A stretch of DNA of 25,489 bases from Parvularia atlantis. Its lineage: Eukaryota > Opisthokonta > Rotosphaerida. Positions 10,347-19,751 of the stretch are shown here, piece by piece. The notes beneath the pieces are model-generated. The model had not been told where the DNA came from. It saw only the letters and a list, made by a program, of their open reading frames with translations, and searched no databases. The DNA lies in contig CALSCO010001662.1 in assembly GCA_943704415.1 (NCBI GenBank), forward strand, positions 1-25,489, given 5' to 3'. Each line of letters starts with the position of its first letter. Position 1 is the first letter of the stretch. The translations under genes were made by a program, and so were the position numbers.

Positions 10347-11411
10347 ATGACCTCGGCGCATCGGCCGACCTTCACGCCGGCCCAGGGCCGCGCCGCGCCG
10401 ACGCTCTCGTCCAGCCTGAGCAACAAGGACACGACGCTCGCGCCGCTCAAGACGCGCCAGCCGGGCCAGGTGCGCCGCCGCCGCGCCGCTGACGGGGGCG
10501 GTCGCTTGACGGCTCCGTGCGCATGCACGGCGAAGGGCACGGCAGAGGAGATCGCCCAGCGCGACCTGCGCGAGGAGCTCGAGCGCAAGGAGCGCGAGGC
10601 CGCCGAGAAGCGCGATAAGAAGGGCAAGGGCGTCGTGCACGGTGCGCACCAGACGCCGTTGCGCCGAGCGCGTGCTCAATGGCGTCGCGCAGACGACGCA
10701 TCCGGGCAAGCGCCGCGCCCCGTGCCGCGCATCTCGGCCGCGACGGCGCTGCAGGACGCTGACGTGCCGCAGAGCGACGACGACGACGATGACGATGACG
10801 ACGACGACGACGACGACGACGCACGCAGGAAGCGCAAGCGCGTCGCGGCCGGCAGCACCGACGACGACGGCGAGGGCGCGGGCGGCGCGAGCGCGAGCAG
10901 GAGCGGCCGCGGGGGTGACGGCGCCGACGAGGGTGGCGAGGACGACGACGACGACGACGACGACGACGAGGACGACGACACGGCCGAGCTTCTGCGGGAG
11001 CTTGAGAAGATCAAGAAAGAGCGCGCCGAGGAGGCCGCACGCGCGGTGCGCATTGCTCTCCCTTGCGCGACCGCCCGCCTGCCCGTCTGACCGTGGTCAC
11101 GGTGCGCGGTGCAGGCGCAGCAGAAGATGGAGGCCGAGGAGCGCGCGCGCAAGGAGCAGATGCTCGCGTCCAACCCGCTCATGAACGCGGGCGCGGCGGG
11201 CGGCGCGGCGGAGGACTACGCGATCAAGCGCAAGTGCGTGCGCGCGTGAGTGCGTGCGAGTGCAAGCGCTGACCGTGCGCCGCGCAGGTGGTACGACGAC
11301 GCCGTGTTCAAGAACAGCGCCAAGACCGAGCCCGAGCTCAAGAAGCGCTTCATCAACGACACGATCCGCTCCGACTTTCACCGCAATTTTATCAGCAAGT
11401 TTGTGCGGTGA
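10347..11411 (+). CDS. CWC15: Splicing factor Cwc15/Cwf15
   Basis: Exons: 10347-10469, 10536-10641, 10693-11045, 11115-11233, 11288-11411; 274 residues. Cwc15 is a component of the Prp19-associated (NineTeen-related) complex in the activated spliceosome. The N-terminus MTSAHRPTFTPAQGR is the family signature, followed by TRQPGQ, the helix AQRDLREELERKEREA and a long low-complexity middle. The C-terminal box DDAVFKNSAKTEPELKKRF...RSDFHRNFISKFVR is highly typical of the family. The middle contains two aspartate runs encoded by GAC/GAT repeats (about 10777-10820 and 10940-10980). They give a very acidic segment of the kind known in the family but longer than usual. The intron 10642-10692 is frame-neutral, so its removal rests on the GTGCGC donor and CGCAG acceptor. 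The start is the only ATG that gives the conserved N-terminus. Confidence 0.93.
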
Positions 11412-11569
11412 CGCGCAGCTGTGATCAACAGCGATGAGCGAAAGCAGCTGCAGACACATGCCGTCGTGTGGTCCAATGAGCGATCGTCCAGCCAATGGCG
11501 AGACGCTACGTCACACACAGCCGACCAATCAGACGCGGTGGCGCCAAAAGGCGTTTCTCTTGGCGCGCG
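11412..11569 (+). promoter_or_regulatory. Promoter of the Mrc1-like gene: three CCAAT boxes and two E2F/MBF-like sites
   Basis: This 158-bp gap holds CCAAT at 11473-11477, 11492-11496 and 11525-11529, and a CRE-like TACGTCA at 11508-11514. It also holds GGCGCCAAAA (11540-11549) and TTGGCGCGCG (11560-11569) directly before the ATG. The last two resemble E2F and SBF/MBF-type G1/S elements, which fits an S-phase checkpoint gene. Binding is inferred from motif shape only. Confidence 0.5.
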
Positions 11570-13597
11570 ATGGGCGACGCCAGCGACGACGACGACGACG
11601 CCGGGCCGGTCGTGCGCCGCCAGCTGCACCAGGTGCGCGCCGCCCCCACGCTCTCCGCTGCCCCCCTTTGCTGATGCCGCGCAGACGCCGTCGTTCGCGG
11701 CCGATCCCGAGGCGACGCAGTTTGCGCTGCCGCCGCCGTCGCCCGCGCCGTCGAGCGCGCCGTCCGCCGCCGAGGCGACGCTGCCGGCCTTCGACGACGA
11801 CCTGCCGACGTTCGACGACGCGCCCGCGCCGCTGCCGCCGCTACTGCCCGCCGCGCCGGTCGCGGTCGAGGCCGCGCCGCCTCGCGCCAAGAAGCCGCGC
11901 CGGCGCGCCGCGTCGAGCAGCAGCGAGGACGAGGGCGGCGAACAGGACGAGCCGGCGGGGCGGCAGAAGAAGCCGCGCAAGACGAGCGGCAAGGAACTGG
12001 TGGCGCAGTTGCGCGAGGAGCAGCGGCTGATCCGCGGTGCGCTGATCGGCGAACCGATGAGCGCGCGCTCATCGGCCGACGCAGAGCGCGAGCTGCACAT
12101 CGAGCCCGCGCCCTTCCGCAAGAAGACGCTCGGCGAGCTGATGAAGAAGCTCAACGGGTGCGCAGCCGGCATGTGGCGAGACGCGCTTGCTGACTCTGCG
12201 CCGTCCGCCCCGCACAGATCGCTCGGTGCCGCGTCCCCGGTCACTCAGACGTCGCCGTCGCCGCCCCTGCCAGCACCCGCAGCAGCACCCGCAGCTGCAG
12301 TACCAGCACCACCAGCAGCTGCAGCACCAGACTTCAGTGACGCGCCCTCGCTCACGCCGATGGCATCTTTCGTCGACGTGCGTTTGACACCTTCGCGCGC
12401 ACCCGCTGCTGACCGTGCGCCGGCGCAGTTTGGCATGGACGGCTTCTCGCAAATCGACGCGTCCACGCAGACCGTCGAGGCGACGCAGCCGACGCAGCCG
12501 ACGCAACCGCCCGCGGCAGCAGCGACCCCCGCGCTGTCGGCGACGCTCGACGCGCCCGCCGCAGCGCTCGCCAACTCGCTCACGTCGCTCACGCCCGTCC
12601 CGTCCTTTGTCAACGTGCGTCTGGTGTGCGAGCGCGGCTGCGTTGCTGATCGCCCCGCGTGCAGTTTGGCGGCGACGGCTTCTCGCAGATCGACGACAGC
12701 GCGACGCAAATGCCCCTGCCGTCGCTGCCCACACCAGCAGCGCTGTCGCAGTCGCTGCCGCCACTGCCCACACCAGCAGCTCAGCCGCTGCCCGCACCAC
12801 CAGCGCAGCCGCTGCCGCCCAAGCGCCTGCTGGCCAAGCAGTCGTCCTTCAGCATCCTGGACGGTGCGCGTGCACGTGCGTGGGGCCGAGCGCGGGGCGC
12901 TAACTCTGCGCAGACTCACCCGAGGTGTATCTGGACGAGAATGAGGCCGACCAGATTTACATGGAGCAGCGCGCGCGGCATCGCTGCGAGCTGCGCCAGC
13001 TGCGCCGGGGCCAGAGCTCCGAGGCGAGCCTGAGCCTGTTGCTTGACGACGAGAACTCGCAGGAGATCCTGAGCCTGTGCGCGCCCGCGGCCCGGGCCGA
13101 GAGCAGCGGGACCGGCGAGTCGTCATCCGGCAGCCGCTCGCTGTCGCGCACCGGCTCGTTTGCCCGCAGCTCCCTGTTCTCGCTCAAGCCGTCCGACAAC
13201 CACTTGCGCACACTCAACCAGTTCACGGGCGACGCGAAGACCGGCAGCGGGCCCGGCGCGGCCAAGGGCGCGGCCGCCGCGTCGCGCAGCTCGGGCGGAT
13301 CACGCCGCCCCGTCGTGCTGGCCAACTTCACAAACATCATCAGCGACCCTGTGGCGTCGACCGCGTCGCTGCCGCCGCTCTCAACTGCGTCTTTGTCCGG
13401 CGCACCGAGCAAAGCCAAAAAGCGCTCCGTGTCTGGTGCGCGTCCGTCGCTGCTGTGCGCGTGAGTCGTCCTAATCGCGCGAGCGCGCACGCACAGACGA
13501 CCTCAAGGCGCGCTCCAGCCTGCTGTCCAAGCTCGTACGCACGGCCTCCCACCCCATTACGTTCGGCCCGCAGGACTCGCTCCCGCTGGACCTGTGA
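11570..13597 (+). CDS. MRC1: Mrc1/claspin-like replication checkpoint mediator
   Basis: Exons: 11570-11632, 11685-12036, 12085-12157, 12218-12377, 12429-12614, 12665-12863, 12914-13435, 13497-13597; 551 residues, short for the family (often about 1000). The N-terminus is acidic (Asp run), then Pro/Ala-rich with DDDLPTFDD. The segment KELVAQLREEQRLIR followed by PFRKKTLGELMKKLN matches the family's RLIR...PKKKTLDE-type element. Several SQ/TQ sites follow, including FSQID twice and EATQPTQPTQP; Mec1/ATR-type kinases phosphorylate such sites in Mrc1. The acidic segment YLDENEADQIYMEQRARH and the C-terminal part with RSSLFSLKP and the end RSSLLSKLVRTASHPITFG fit fungal Mrc1 proteins. One exon is duplicated (see findings). 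The role would be fork stabilisation and Rad53/Chk1-type checkpoint signalling. The family call rests on motif order, not on an alignment. Confidence 0.7.
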
Positions 13598-13658
13598 GTT
13601 TGGACATTGATGGTCTCGCTCACACATGCCATGCATGAGGTCCGCACACCCTCTCTCC
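13598..13658. other. Convergent intergenic gap
   Basis: Only 61 bp separate the stop codons of the Mrc1-like gene (+) and the Zn2Cys6 gene (-), so the two 3' UTRs must overlap. Confidence 0.7.
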
Positions 13659-14677
13659 TCACATGCCCGGGCCGCTCAAGGACGGCCACGAGTTGGGCGA
13701 CACCGGCGCCTCAACGGCCCCGTCTAACGTGTAGACCGGCAGGATGCCCGCGGTGTCGCCGCCGCCCATGAAGCCGCCCAGGGACGACCACATATCCCAG
13801 CTGTCGCCCGAGCCGAAGAGCTCGGACGGGTACGTCCACGAGCCTTCTTCGGGCGGGCGCGCCTGGAGCAGCACGAAGAGCTGGTGTGCGGCCTCGACGC
13901 TGATGCCGAGCGGCGCCGCGCCGCCGTGCGTGACGTCGTTGCCCCCCTGCACGCCGATCAGGCCCTCGCCCGCCGCCCCGTTGCTAGCCACGCGGGCGCG
14001 CTTGCGCGACCGCGCATGCATCTCCGCGCCCGCAGCGGCCGCCGCCGCGCTCTTGTCCTTGTACATCTGGTCGGTCAGGCCCGGCGAGGCGCCGAGGACC
14101 GAGAGGCGTTCGATCGCGGTCACATGCCGCGCGGCCGCGCTGTCGGTCGTTGTGCCGTTGGTATCGTCGTCGTAGGCACGGCCCGGGCGCGCCGTCGTGG
14201 GCGCCGGCCGACGCGCGCTGCCGCTTGCACGCGGCGGCGGCGGCACCGTCGCGAGGCGCGACATGGAGACGAGGCCGTTGGCCGCCTGGGCGCGCAGCGA
14301 CTTGCTGCCGCCGGCGACTTCGCCCTGCGCACCGGCCGACCGTGAGCTGTGCAGCGGCTGCGTCTCGGACGACGGCGACGGCGACGGCTGTCCGCTGCCG
14401 CCGCCGCGCCCGGCCGCGGGCGACGTGGCGATGCCGAGGCTGGTCATGGTCCGCGTCCACTGCTGCTCGTGGTCGGGCAGGCCCAGGCCGAGCAGGCGCA
14501 GGTTGCCGAGGAACCAGCCCATGCGCCGCAGCGCCGACGGGCAGAACTTTGACAGGTTGAGCAGGGCTGTGAGGCACTGAGCGATGTCCTTGCGCGCAAA
14601 CTGCTTCTCGGTGCCCTCGAGGTCCCAGAAGATGCGGATCATGTGCACGGTGCTGGGGCACGCGCGCGCACGCAGCG

Positions 14678-14754
<77 letters not shown>

Positions 14755-16881
14755 CAGGCGGCGCAGCAGGCGAGCACGCGCGCGACGCGCACCAGGCCTG
14801 CATAACGTAGTGCAGGTAGAACGGGAAGTGCTGCGCCGGGTTGTCGGTCGACCAGAGCTTGGTCAGGTGGCAGATCTCGGCGGCCGACTCGATGCACTTG
14901 CTGAGCGCCTTCTGGCCCGCGTCGACGATGAGCTGCACCGTCGGGTCATCGCGGTCGGCGCCGACGCTCGGGCGGACGAGCGGGATGCACGCGCGGAGGA
15001 GGACAATGCGCGCCGAGTGGTACGACGCGTGCAGGTGCGTCGCGGCGGGTGAGGCGCGCGCGTCCTGGAACGCCTCGGGCAGGGACGCGTGCCACGCGTT
15101 GAGCGACTCCTCCTTGCTGTGCACGGCCGAGAGCAGCTCGATCGGCGTCGTGGGCTGGATCTGGCTGTTGAGCAGGCGCATGATGCGCCCGTGCAGAACC
15201 GACAGGGCCACGAGCGCGACGAGGTAGTGGTCGTTGTCGGTCATGAGGTGGTGCACGACGGGGCTGTGCGCGCTCGGGACTGCGGCGGGGCATGCGGGAT
15301 GAGGCGAAGGCGTCGAGATAGCGGGCTAGCGCGCGCACCGTGCCTGCTGTCCTCCTGCGCCGCCTCGGCCTCGCGCGACTGGTGGCTGCGCAGACGCTTC
15401 TGCAGGATCAAGATCGTCTCGAGCGTGGCCTCGGCGTCCTGCTGGTCGATGTTGGACGGGCGCCCGAAGCCGATCGACACGTGCACGTCGAGGATGACGC
15501 AGATCCACCAAATGCGCGCGCGCATCAGCCGCACCGACGGCGGCAGGGCCGCCAGCGGCGCGTTGTTGGGGTGCAGGCCCAGCTCCTGCGCGAGCCGCAC
15601 GGCCTGCGACGCGTGCAGCCACGCGCGCTGAGCCCGGCCAGCGTTGATCGTGGCCAGCGCGAGCATGGCGTGCGCTTGGATGCACGCGAGCTGCGGCTGG
15701 TCGGCGACGTAGCTGGCGAGCGTGGCGGCGAGCGAGGGCAGTGTGAGCCAGCAGTGAAGAGTTGGCGTGCCGTGTGCACGTACACAAGCGACGTCGACGC
15801 ACGCCCGACCAGGCTGTCGACGGCCGCGGTGACGTCGTTCTTGCCGATGTGCGCCGCGAGCGCGAGGCCGAGCTGTGGGTCGAGCGTGGCCGCGAAGGCC
15901 GCGAGCGAGTCGACGAGAAAGTCGGGCGGGCGGGCGGTGCCGGGGCCGGGCGCGCTGAGCGAGGCGATAAAGTCGTCGGCGTCGAGCAAGATCGGGAGGA
16001 GGCCGTGCCAGTGCTGGCGATAGACGCGTGCCAGGTCGAGGGCGAGCTCGACAGAGACGGACGGGGCGTTGAGCGGCTCGATGGGCGGGCCGACGGGGCT
16101 ACCGAACCAGCCGCGCGGCGGCGTGAGCTCGGGCGGGGGCGGCCACTGACCCTGCTGGATCATGCGCGTGACGGCGTTCCAGCTGGAGAAGATAAGAACG
16201 TACGAGCCCGAGGTCGGCCCGAAGAAGCGCGACGTGCCGTCGATCTTGCGCGTGAGCACGGCCGGGCGCACGATCTGCGACCCGTCGTCCACGGGCGCGG
16301 GCGGCGGCGTGGTCGGGTCGAGCGGATCGGCCATGGCCTGGTCCTCGAACGCAGGCGTGTCGGCCTGGCCAGCGCGGCCGCTGTCGCCGTCGGGCGTGGC
16401 GACGGCGCTGACGCGCGGCGAGCCGGAGCGGTGCCGCGGCGCGTGCTGCCCGTGCGCGTGCGTGTACGTGTGCGTGTGCGTGTGTTGCTGCTGCTGCGGC
16501 GGCGCGACGTCGTTGCGCTGGCGGATGACGGCCATCAGAAGGCTCTCGAGCTCCTTGAGGCGGGTCTGCCATCGGCTGCTATCAGCACACGTGACGCGCA
16601 CACGCGTGACGCCGCACCGACGCCGCCGTCTGTGACCCCTTCTGCGGGCCGCGCTTGCGCTGCGGGAGGTAGCGGCAGACCGTGCCGAGGCGGACGCACG
16701 TGTCGCAGGCGGGGAGCGTGCCCTCGCAGCGCGTCTTGCGGTTCCTGCACGTCTCACACGCGCGCGACACGCGTTGCCGCTTGGCGTGCGCGTGCGCGTG
16801 TGCGCCGCCGCTGCTGTCGCCGCCGTCGTCCTCGCTATCGTCCGCGCCGCCGTTGGGCCGCGCGGGCCGCGTCGAGGCCAT
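13659..16881 (-). CDS. Zn2Cys6 fungal transcription factor
   Basis: Exons: 16881-16618, 16565-15784, 15712-15339, 15279-14793, 14652-13659; 966 residues. The N-terminal binuclear zinc cluster reads ACETCRNRKTRCEG...ACDTCVRLGTVC, with spacing C-x2-C-x6-C-x6-C-x2-C-x6-C, followed by basic RYLPQRKRG. After the first intron a short coiled coil (RLKELESLLMAV) suggests dimerisation. A Gln/His/Thr-rich linker follows. The fungal_trans regulatory domain covers roughly residues 260-600, with the typical ACIQAHAMLALATINAGR...AWLHASQAVRLAQELGLH. The last exon holds low-complexity Ser/Ala/Pro and an acidic, aromatic C-terminus (SELFGSGDSWDMWSSLGG) that could be an activation domain. Intron 15713-15783 uses a GTACGT donor. 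The ATG at 16881 was preferred over upstream in-frame ATGs because they run into the neighbouring divergent gene. Target genes are unknown. Confidence 0.9.
14679..14752. repeat. (TG)37 microsatellite in an intron
   Basis: This is a pure dinucleotide run of 74 bp, reading (CA)37 on the transcribed minus strand. It lies inside the 140-nt intron 14653-14792 of the Zn2Cys6 gene, which is the longest intron in the window because of it. Confidence 0.95.
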
Positions 16882-17024
16882 GAGTCCAATGAGAAGCGAA
16901 GAGAAGTGTGACGCTTTGGCGCGTGACTGGCCGCCATTCTGGGCGTTGCTGTGATGCGGCTGTGTTCGGCGCGCGTAGGGTTGGCTAGTTAGCGGGGGCA
17001 GCGGACACAGCGGCAGTAACGGCA
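16882..17024. promoter_or_regulatory. Divergent promoter Zn2Cys6 factor / TRF-like gene
   Basis: These 143 bp separate two divergent start codons. They contain CCAAT at 16886-16890, TTTGGCGCG (E2F/MBF-like) at 16915-16923 and the heptamer TAGGGTT at 16976-16982. The heptamer is a permutation of the TTAGGG telomere repeat and lies 42 bp upstream of the telobox-protein start. Confidence 0.5.
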
Positions 17025-17234
17025 ATGGCGGCGGAAGTGGCGCCGCACAGCGCGCCGACGGCGGCGCAGACGACGGCGCACCGCTGGGTCTTCGAGTACT
17101 TCCTGGCGCGATGCACGGACGCGCTGCTCAACGGCACGGCCGACTACGAGGAGTGGGCGCGCGCGATCGAGGGTGCGCGCCGCGTCGCCCACGGGGATCC
17201 CAACGCGCCGCTGACCGGCTCCTTTGGCGCGCGC

Positions 17235-17272
<38 letters not shown>

Positions 17273-19430
17273 AGCGTTCCGCGGCGTCTACGTGCGCGAC
17301 GACACGCACGACACGACCGTGTGGACGCGCGCGCAGCTGGCCAAGATGCTCGTGTACATCGCCCAGCAGAAGTTCGCCGAGGCCGCCGCGAGCCTCGAGC
17401 AGATGCTCGACCAGGCCGGGCTGGGCCACACCGATGCGCAGGCGCAGCTGCTGCTCGTGCTGCGCGTGCAGGTCGGCGCCCGAGGCCGCGCGCAGGCCAC
17501 GTGTGCACGCACTCACGATGCGCGCACAGGCCGTCGTCAGCGCCGCTGCAGACCCGACCATGTTCCTCCTCGCCATCAACGCCAACTTCCAGGCGCCATC
17601 GGCCGCGACCGGCACGCCGCTGCAGCTGATGATCGCGCAGCAGCTGCGCCGACTGCGCAAGCAGGCACGCCGGGCGCCCTGTGCGCGTGCATTGGCGCGG
17701 CGCACTGAGGCGCGACGCAGCTCACCGCGTGCCTCGACACGGCCGACGACGACGACGGCGACGCCGCGCCCGTCGTCGACAACCGCAAGCTCGACACGAT
17801 CGACCACGAGTACGGCCTCGAGCAGCTCGTGCAGCACGTGCGCGTCGTCGCCGACGACATCATCGCCAAGCTCCCCGCGCCCGCGCTGCTGAGCGTGCGT
17901 TCGCCAAGGACCCAGCGTCCGCACCATCACCTGACGCGCCCACGCGCGTTGCAGATGGCCGAGCGCGAGCTCGCGGGCGGCAACCGCCGCGCCGGCGGCA
18001 GGGCCAGCGCACGCGCGCCCGACGGCCGGCCCGGGAACAAGTGCGTTGGCGTGTGCTGCTTCGCCGCCGCTGAACCGGCTCACAGTGCCCTGCCGCTCGC
18101 GGCGCTGCGGCGCATCGCACCGTCCGCCGCCACGTGGCAGCGCATCATCACCGAGACCGACCCGTTCGTCAAGACGTTCCTGCGCTCCCTGCGCGGGTCT
18201 GCTGGCGCGAACAGCACGAACGACACCCGCCCGGTCAGCCGCAGGGCGAGCCCAGCGCGCCCTGCCGTTGCGAGCAGGGCGACGTCGCGGCAGCTTGTGC
18301 GGCTGGCGCAGCCTGTGAGGAAACCGAGTGCGTCGTCGTGTGCTACCGCAACATGGGTACTGACGGAGCCCCGACAGTGCGCCGCACGCTCATGCCCGTC
18401 GGCGGCAGCGAGGACGACGGCGACGACGACGAGGATGCGCTGCCGACGTCGTCCGCGGCGCAGCAGGCCCTGGACGACCTCAAGCAGTCCACGTCCAAGC
18501 TCACGTGCGTGCACCTGAGCCGCGCTATCGACCGCAGCCTGAGCCGCGCACGCTCGCAGCCAAGTCGTGAACGACCCGCTGCAGGAGCTGATCCAGCCGG
18601 ATGGGCGAGTGCACGTGCCGCGGCCACCGTGCGTTGCCTTTTCGCACGCGCGCGTGTGCAGGGCCGCTCACCGCCTCCGCAGCGCCGCCAATGGGTCGGG
18701 CCGCGGCGTCGCCTTCGATGACGACGAGACGCAGGACCCGCGCGGCCCGGCCGGGCGAGGTGTGGTCAGGCGCATGGCCGTGCCCTTCTTGTGCTCATGC
18801 ATGCTCGCTCTGCAGCACAACAGCAGGCGAAGCGGAAGCGGCACATGCTCGAGAGCTTCTCAGACGACGAGCGCGACGAGTGGCCCGAGCTGTGCGTCGT
18901 TCTCTCGCACGAGCGTGCCGGCTGACACGGCGCGAACCACAGCGGCGACTCCAGTGCCGGCGGCGGTGCACGAGCGGGCGCAGCGGCCGCTGGCAACGTG
19001 GATGACGACGACGACATCGCCGAGGACGAGGGCGCTGGGTCGCTGGACGGTGTGCGGCGGCCAGGAGAGCGCGCAGCCGTGCTGACTCGTCGCCAACCGC
19101 CACAGGGACACGGCTGCAGAACGTCAACGTGCGCGTGTTCTCGCACCTGGTCACGCACCCGGTGGTCGTCGACCCCAAGCAGCAGCGCAGGCTGCCGCGC
19201 CCCTGGACGGTGGAGGAGGAGGACAACCTGGTGCGGCCGCTGCGTCCAGTGCGGCGCACGGGCGCGCCTCACGCGCGTCCGCCCAGGCAAAGGGCCTGCG
19301 CGAGTACAACGGCACGCACAACAAGTGGGCGCGCATCCACGGCGCGTACGAGTTCCCCAACCGCACGCCGCAGGATCTCAAGGACAAGGCGCGCATCCTC
19401 AGCTTCCGCATCAAGTACGGCCTGCAGTAG
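17025..19430 (+). CDS. TRF/Taz1-like telomere-repeat binding protein
   Basis: Exons: 17025-17172, 17275-17471, 17530-17664, 17721-17894, 17955-18040, 18086-18327, 18378-18504, 18560-18628, 18683-18759, 18816-18891, 18943-19049, 19106-19230, 19287-19430; 568 residues. The N-terminal 220 residues are helical and begin HRWVFEYFLARCTDALLNG, with later KMLVYIAQQKFAEAAASLEQ; this fits the TRFH dimerisation fold of TRF1/TRF2/Taz1. The middle is disordered and acidic, with a basic KRKR patch. The last 60 residues are a single Myb/SANT domain, RPWTVEEEDNLAKGLREY...NKWARIHG...NRTPQDLKDKARIL. This carries the telobox signature (VDLKDKWRxL) with Ala where the second Trp is expected. Architecture and C-terminal position match telomere duplex-DNA binders, so the protein probably acts in shelterin-like capping. 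Intron 17665-17720 is a GC-AG intron (CAG|GCACGC). Intron 17173-17274 contains A34 and is frame-open. Confidence 0.82.
17224..17239. repeat. 16-bp perfect palindrome TTTGGCGCGCGCCAAA
   Basis: This perfect inverted repeat lies in the first intron of the TRF-like gene, immediately before the A34 tract. It has the form of two back-to-back E2F-type half sites. Confidence 0.85.
17237..17270 (+). repeat. A34 homopolymer next to a splice acceptor
   Basis: Thirty-four consecutive A residues end 4 bases before the acceptor AG (17273-17274) of the intron 17173-17274. This is where other introns carry pyrimidines. If the intron were kept, the frame would stay open and add a lysine run. Confidence 0.95.
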
Positions 19431-19751
19431 GCTGGCCCCGTGCCGCGGCTTTTGTTCCTCCACCTCCCTTCTCTCCCCTTAACCCTCGTTCTCTCGGTGT
19501 CGACGGTTCATGTGTGCCCTATTTCGTCTGTGCCTCGCGAGTCGATCCGCCCGTCACGCGCAGAAGTGTGCCGGCCGCGACGGCGCAGCGGCGCTGAAAA
19601 GGGTACAAAAGTGCTTGCGTAAGTCTATGGCTGTGCGGGTGCATCGCTCACAGTGCCTTGCTCTCCTCGAGTGTTCGCCGCCGGATGTTGTCGCGCGCCT
19701 GGGCACCGCGACGTGTCAGTCCGTGCCACAACAGCAGCGAGAGAGGCTCGG
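19431..19751. other. Convergent intergenic region
   Basis: These 321 bp lie between the stop codons of the TRF-like gene (+) and Atg17 (-), forming one of the longest gene-free stretches in the window. The TRF-proximal part is pyrimidine-rich (about 19448-19500). TAACCCT, the complement of the permuted telomere unit AGGGTTA, occurs at 19480-19486. I see no convincing coding sequence, tRNA or other RNA gene. Confidence 0.55.

Noticed and set aside
14653-14792. His-Thr repeat protein segment in the Zn2Cys6 gene
   Set aside because: The frames on the two sides differ and join correctly only when the interval is spliced out at GTGCGC and CCCCAG.
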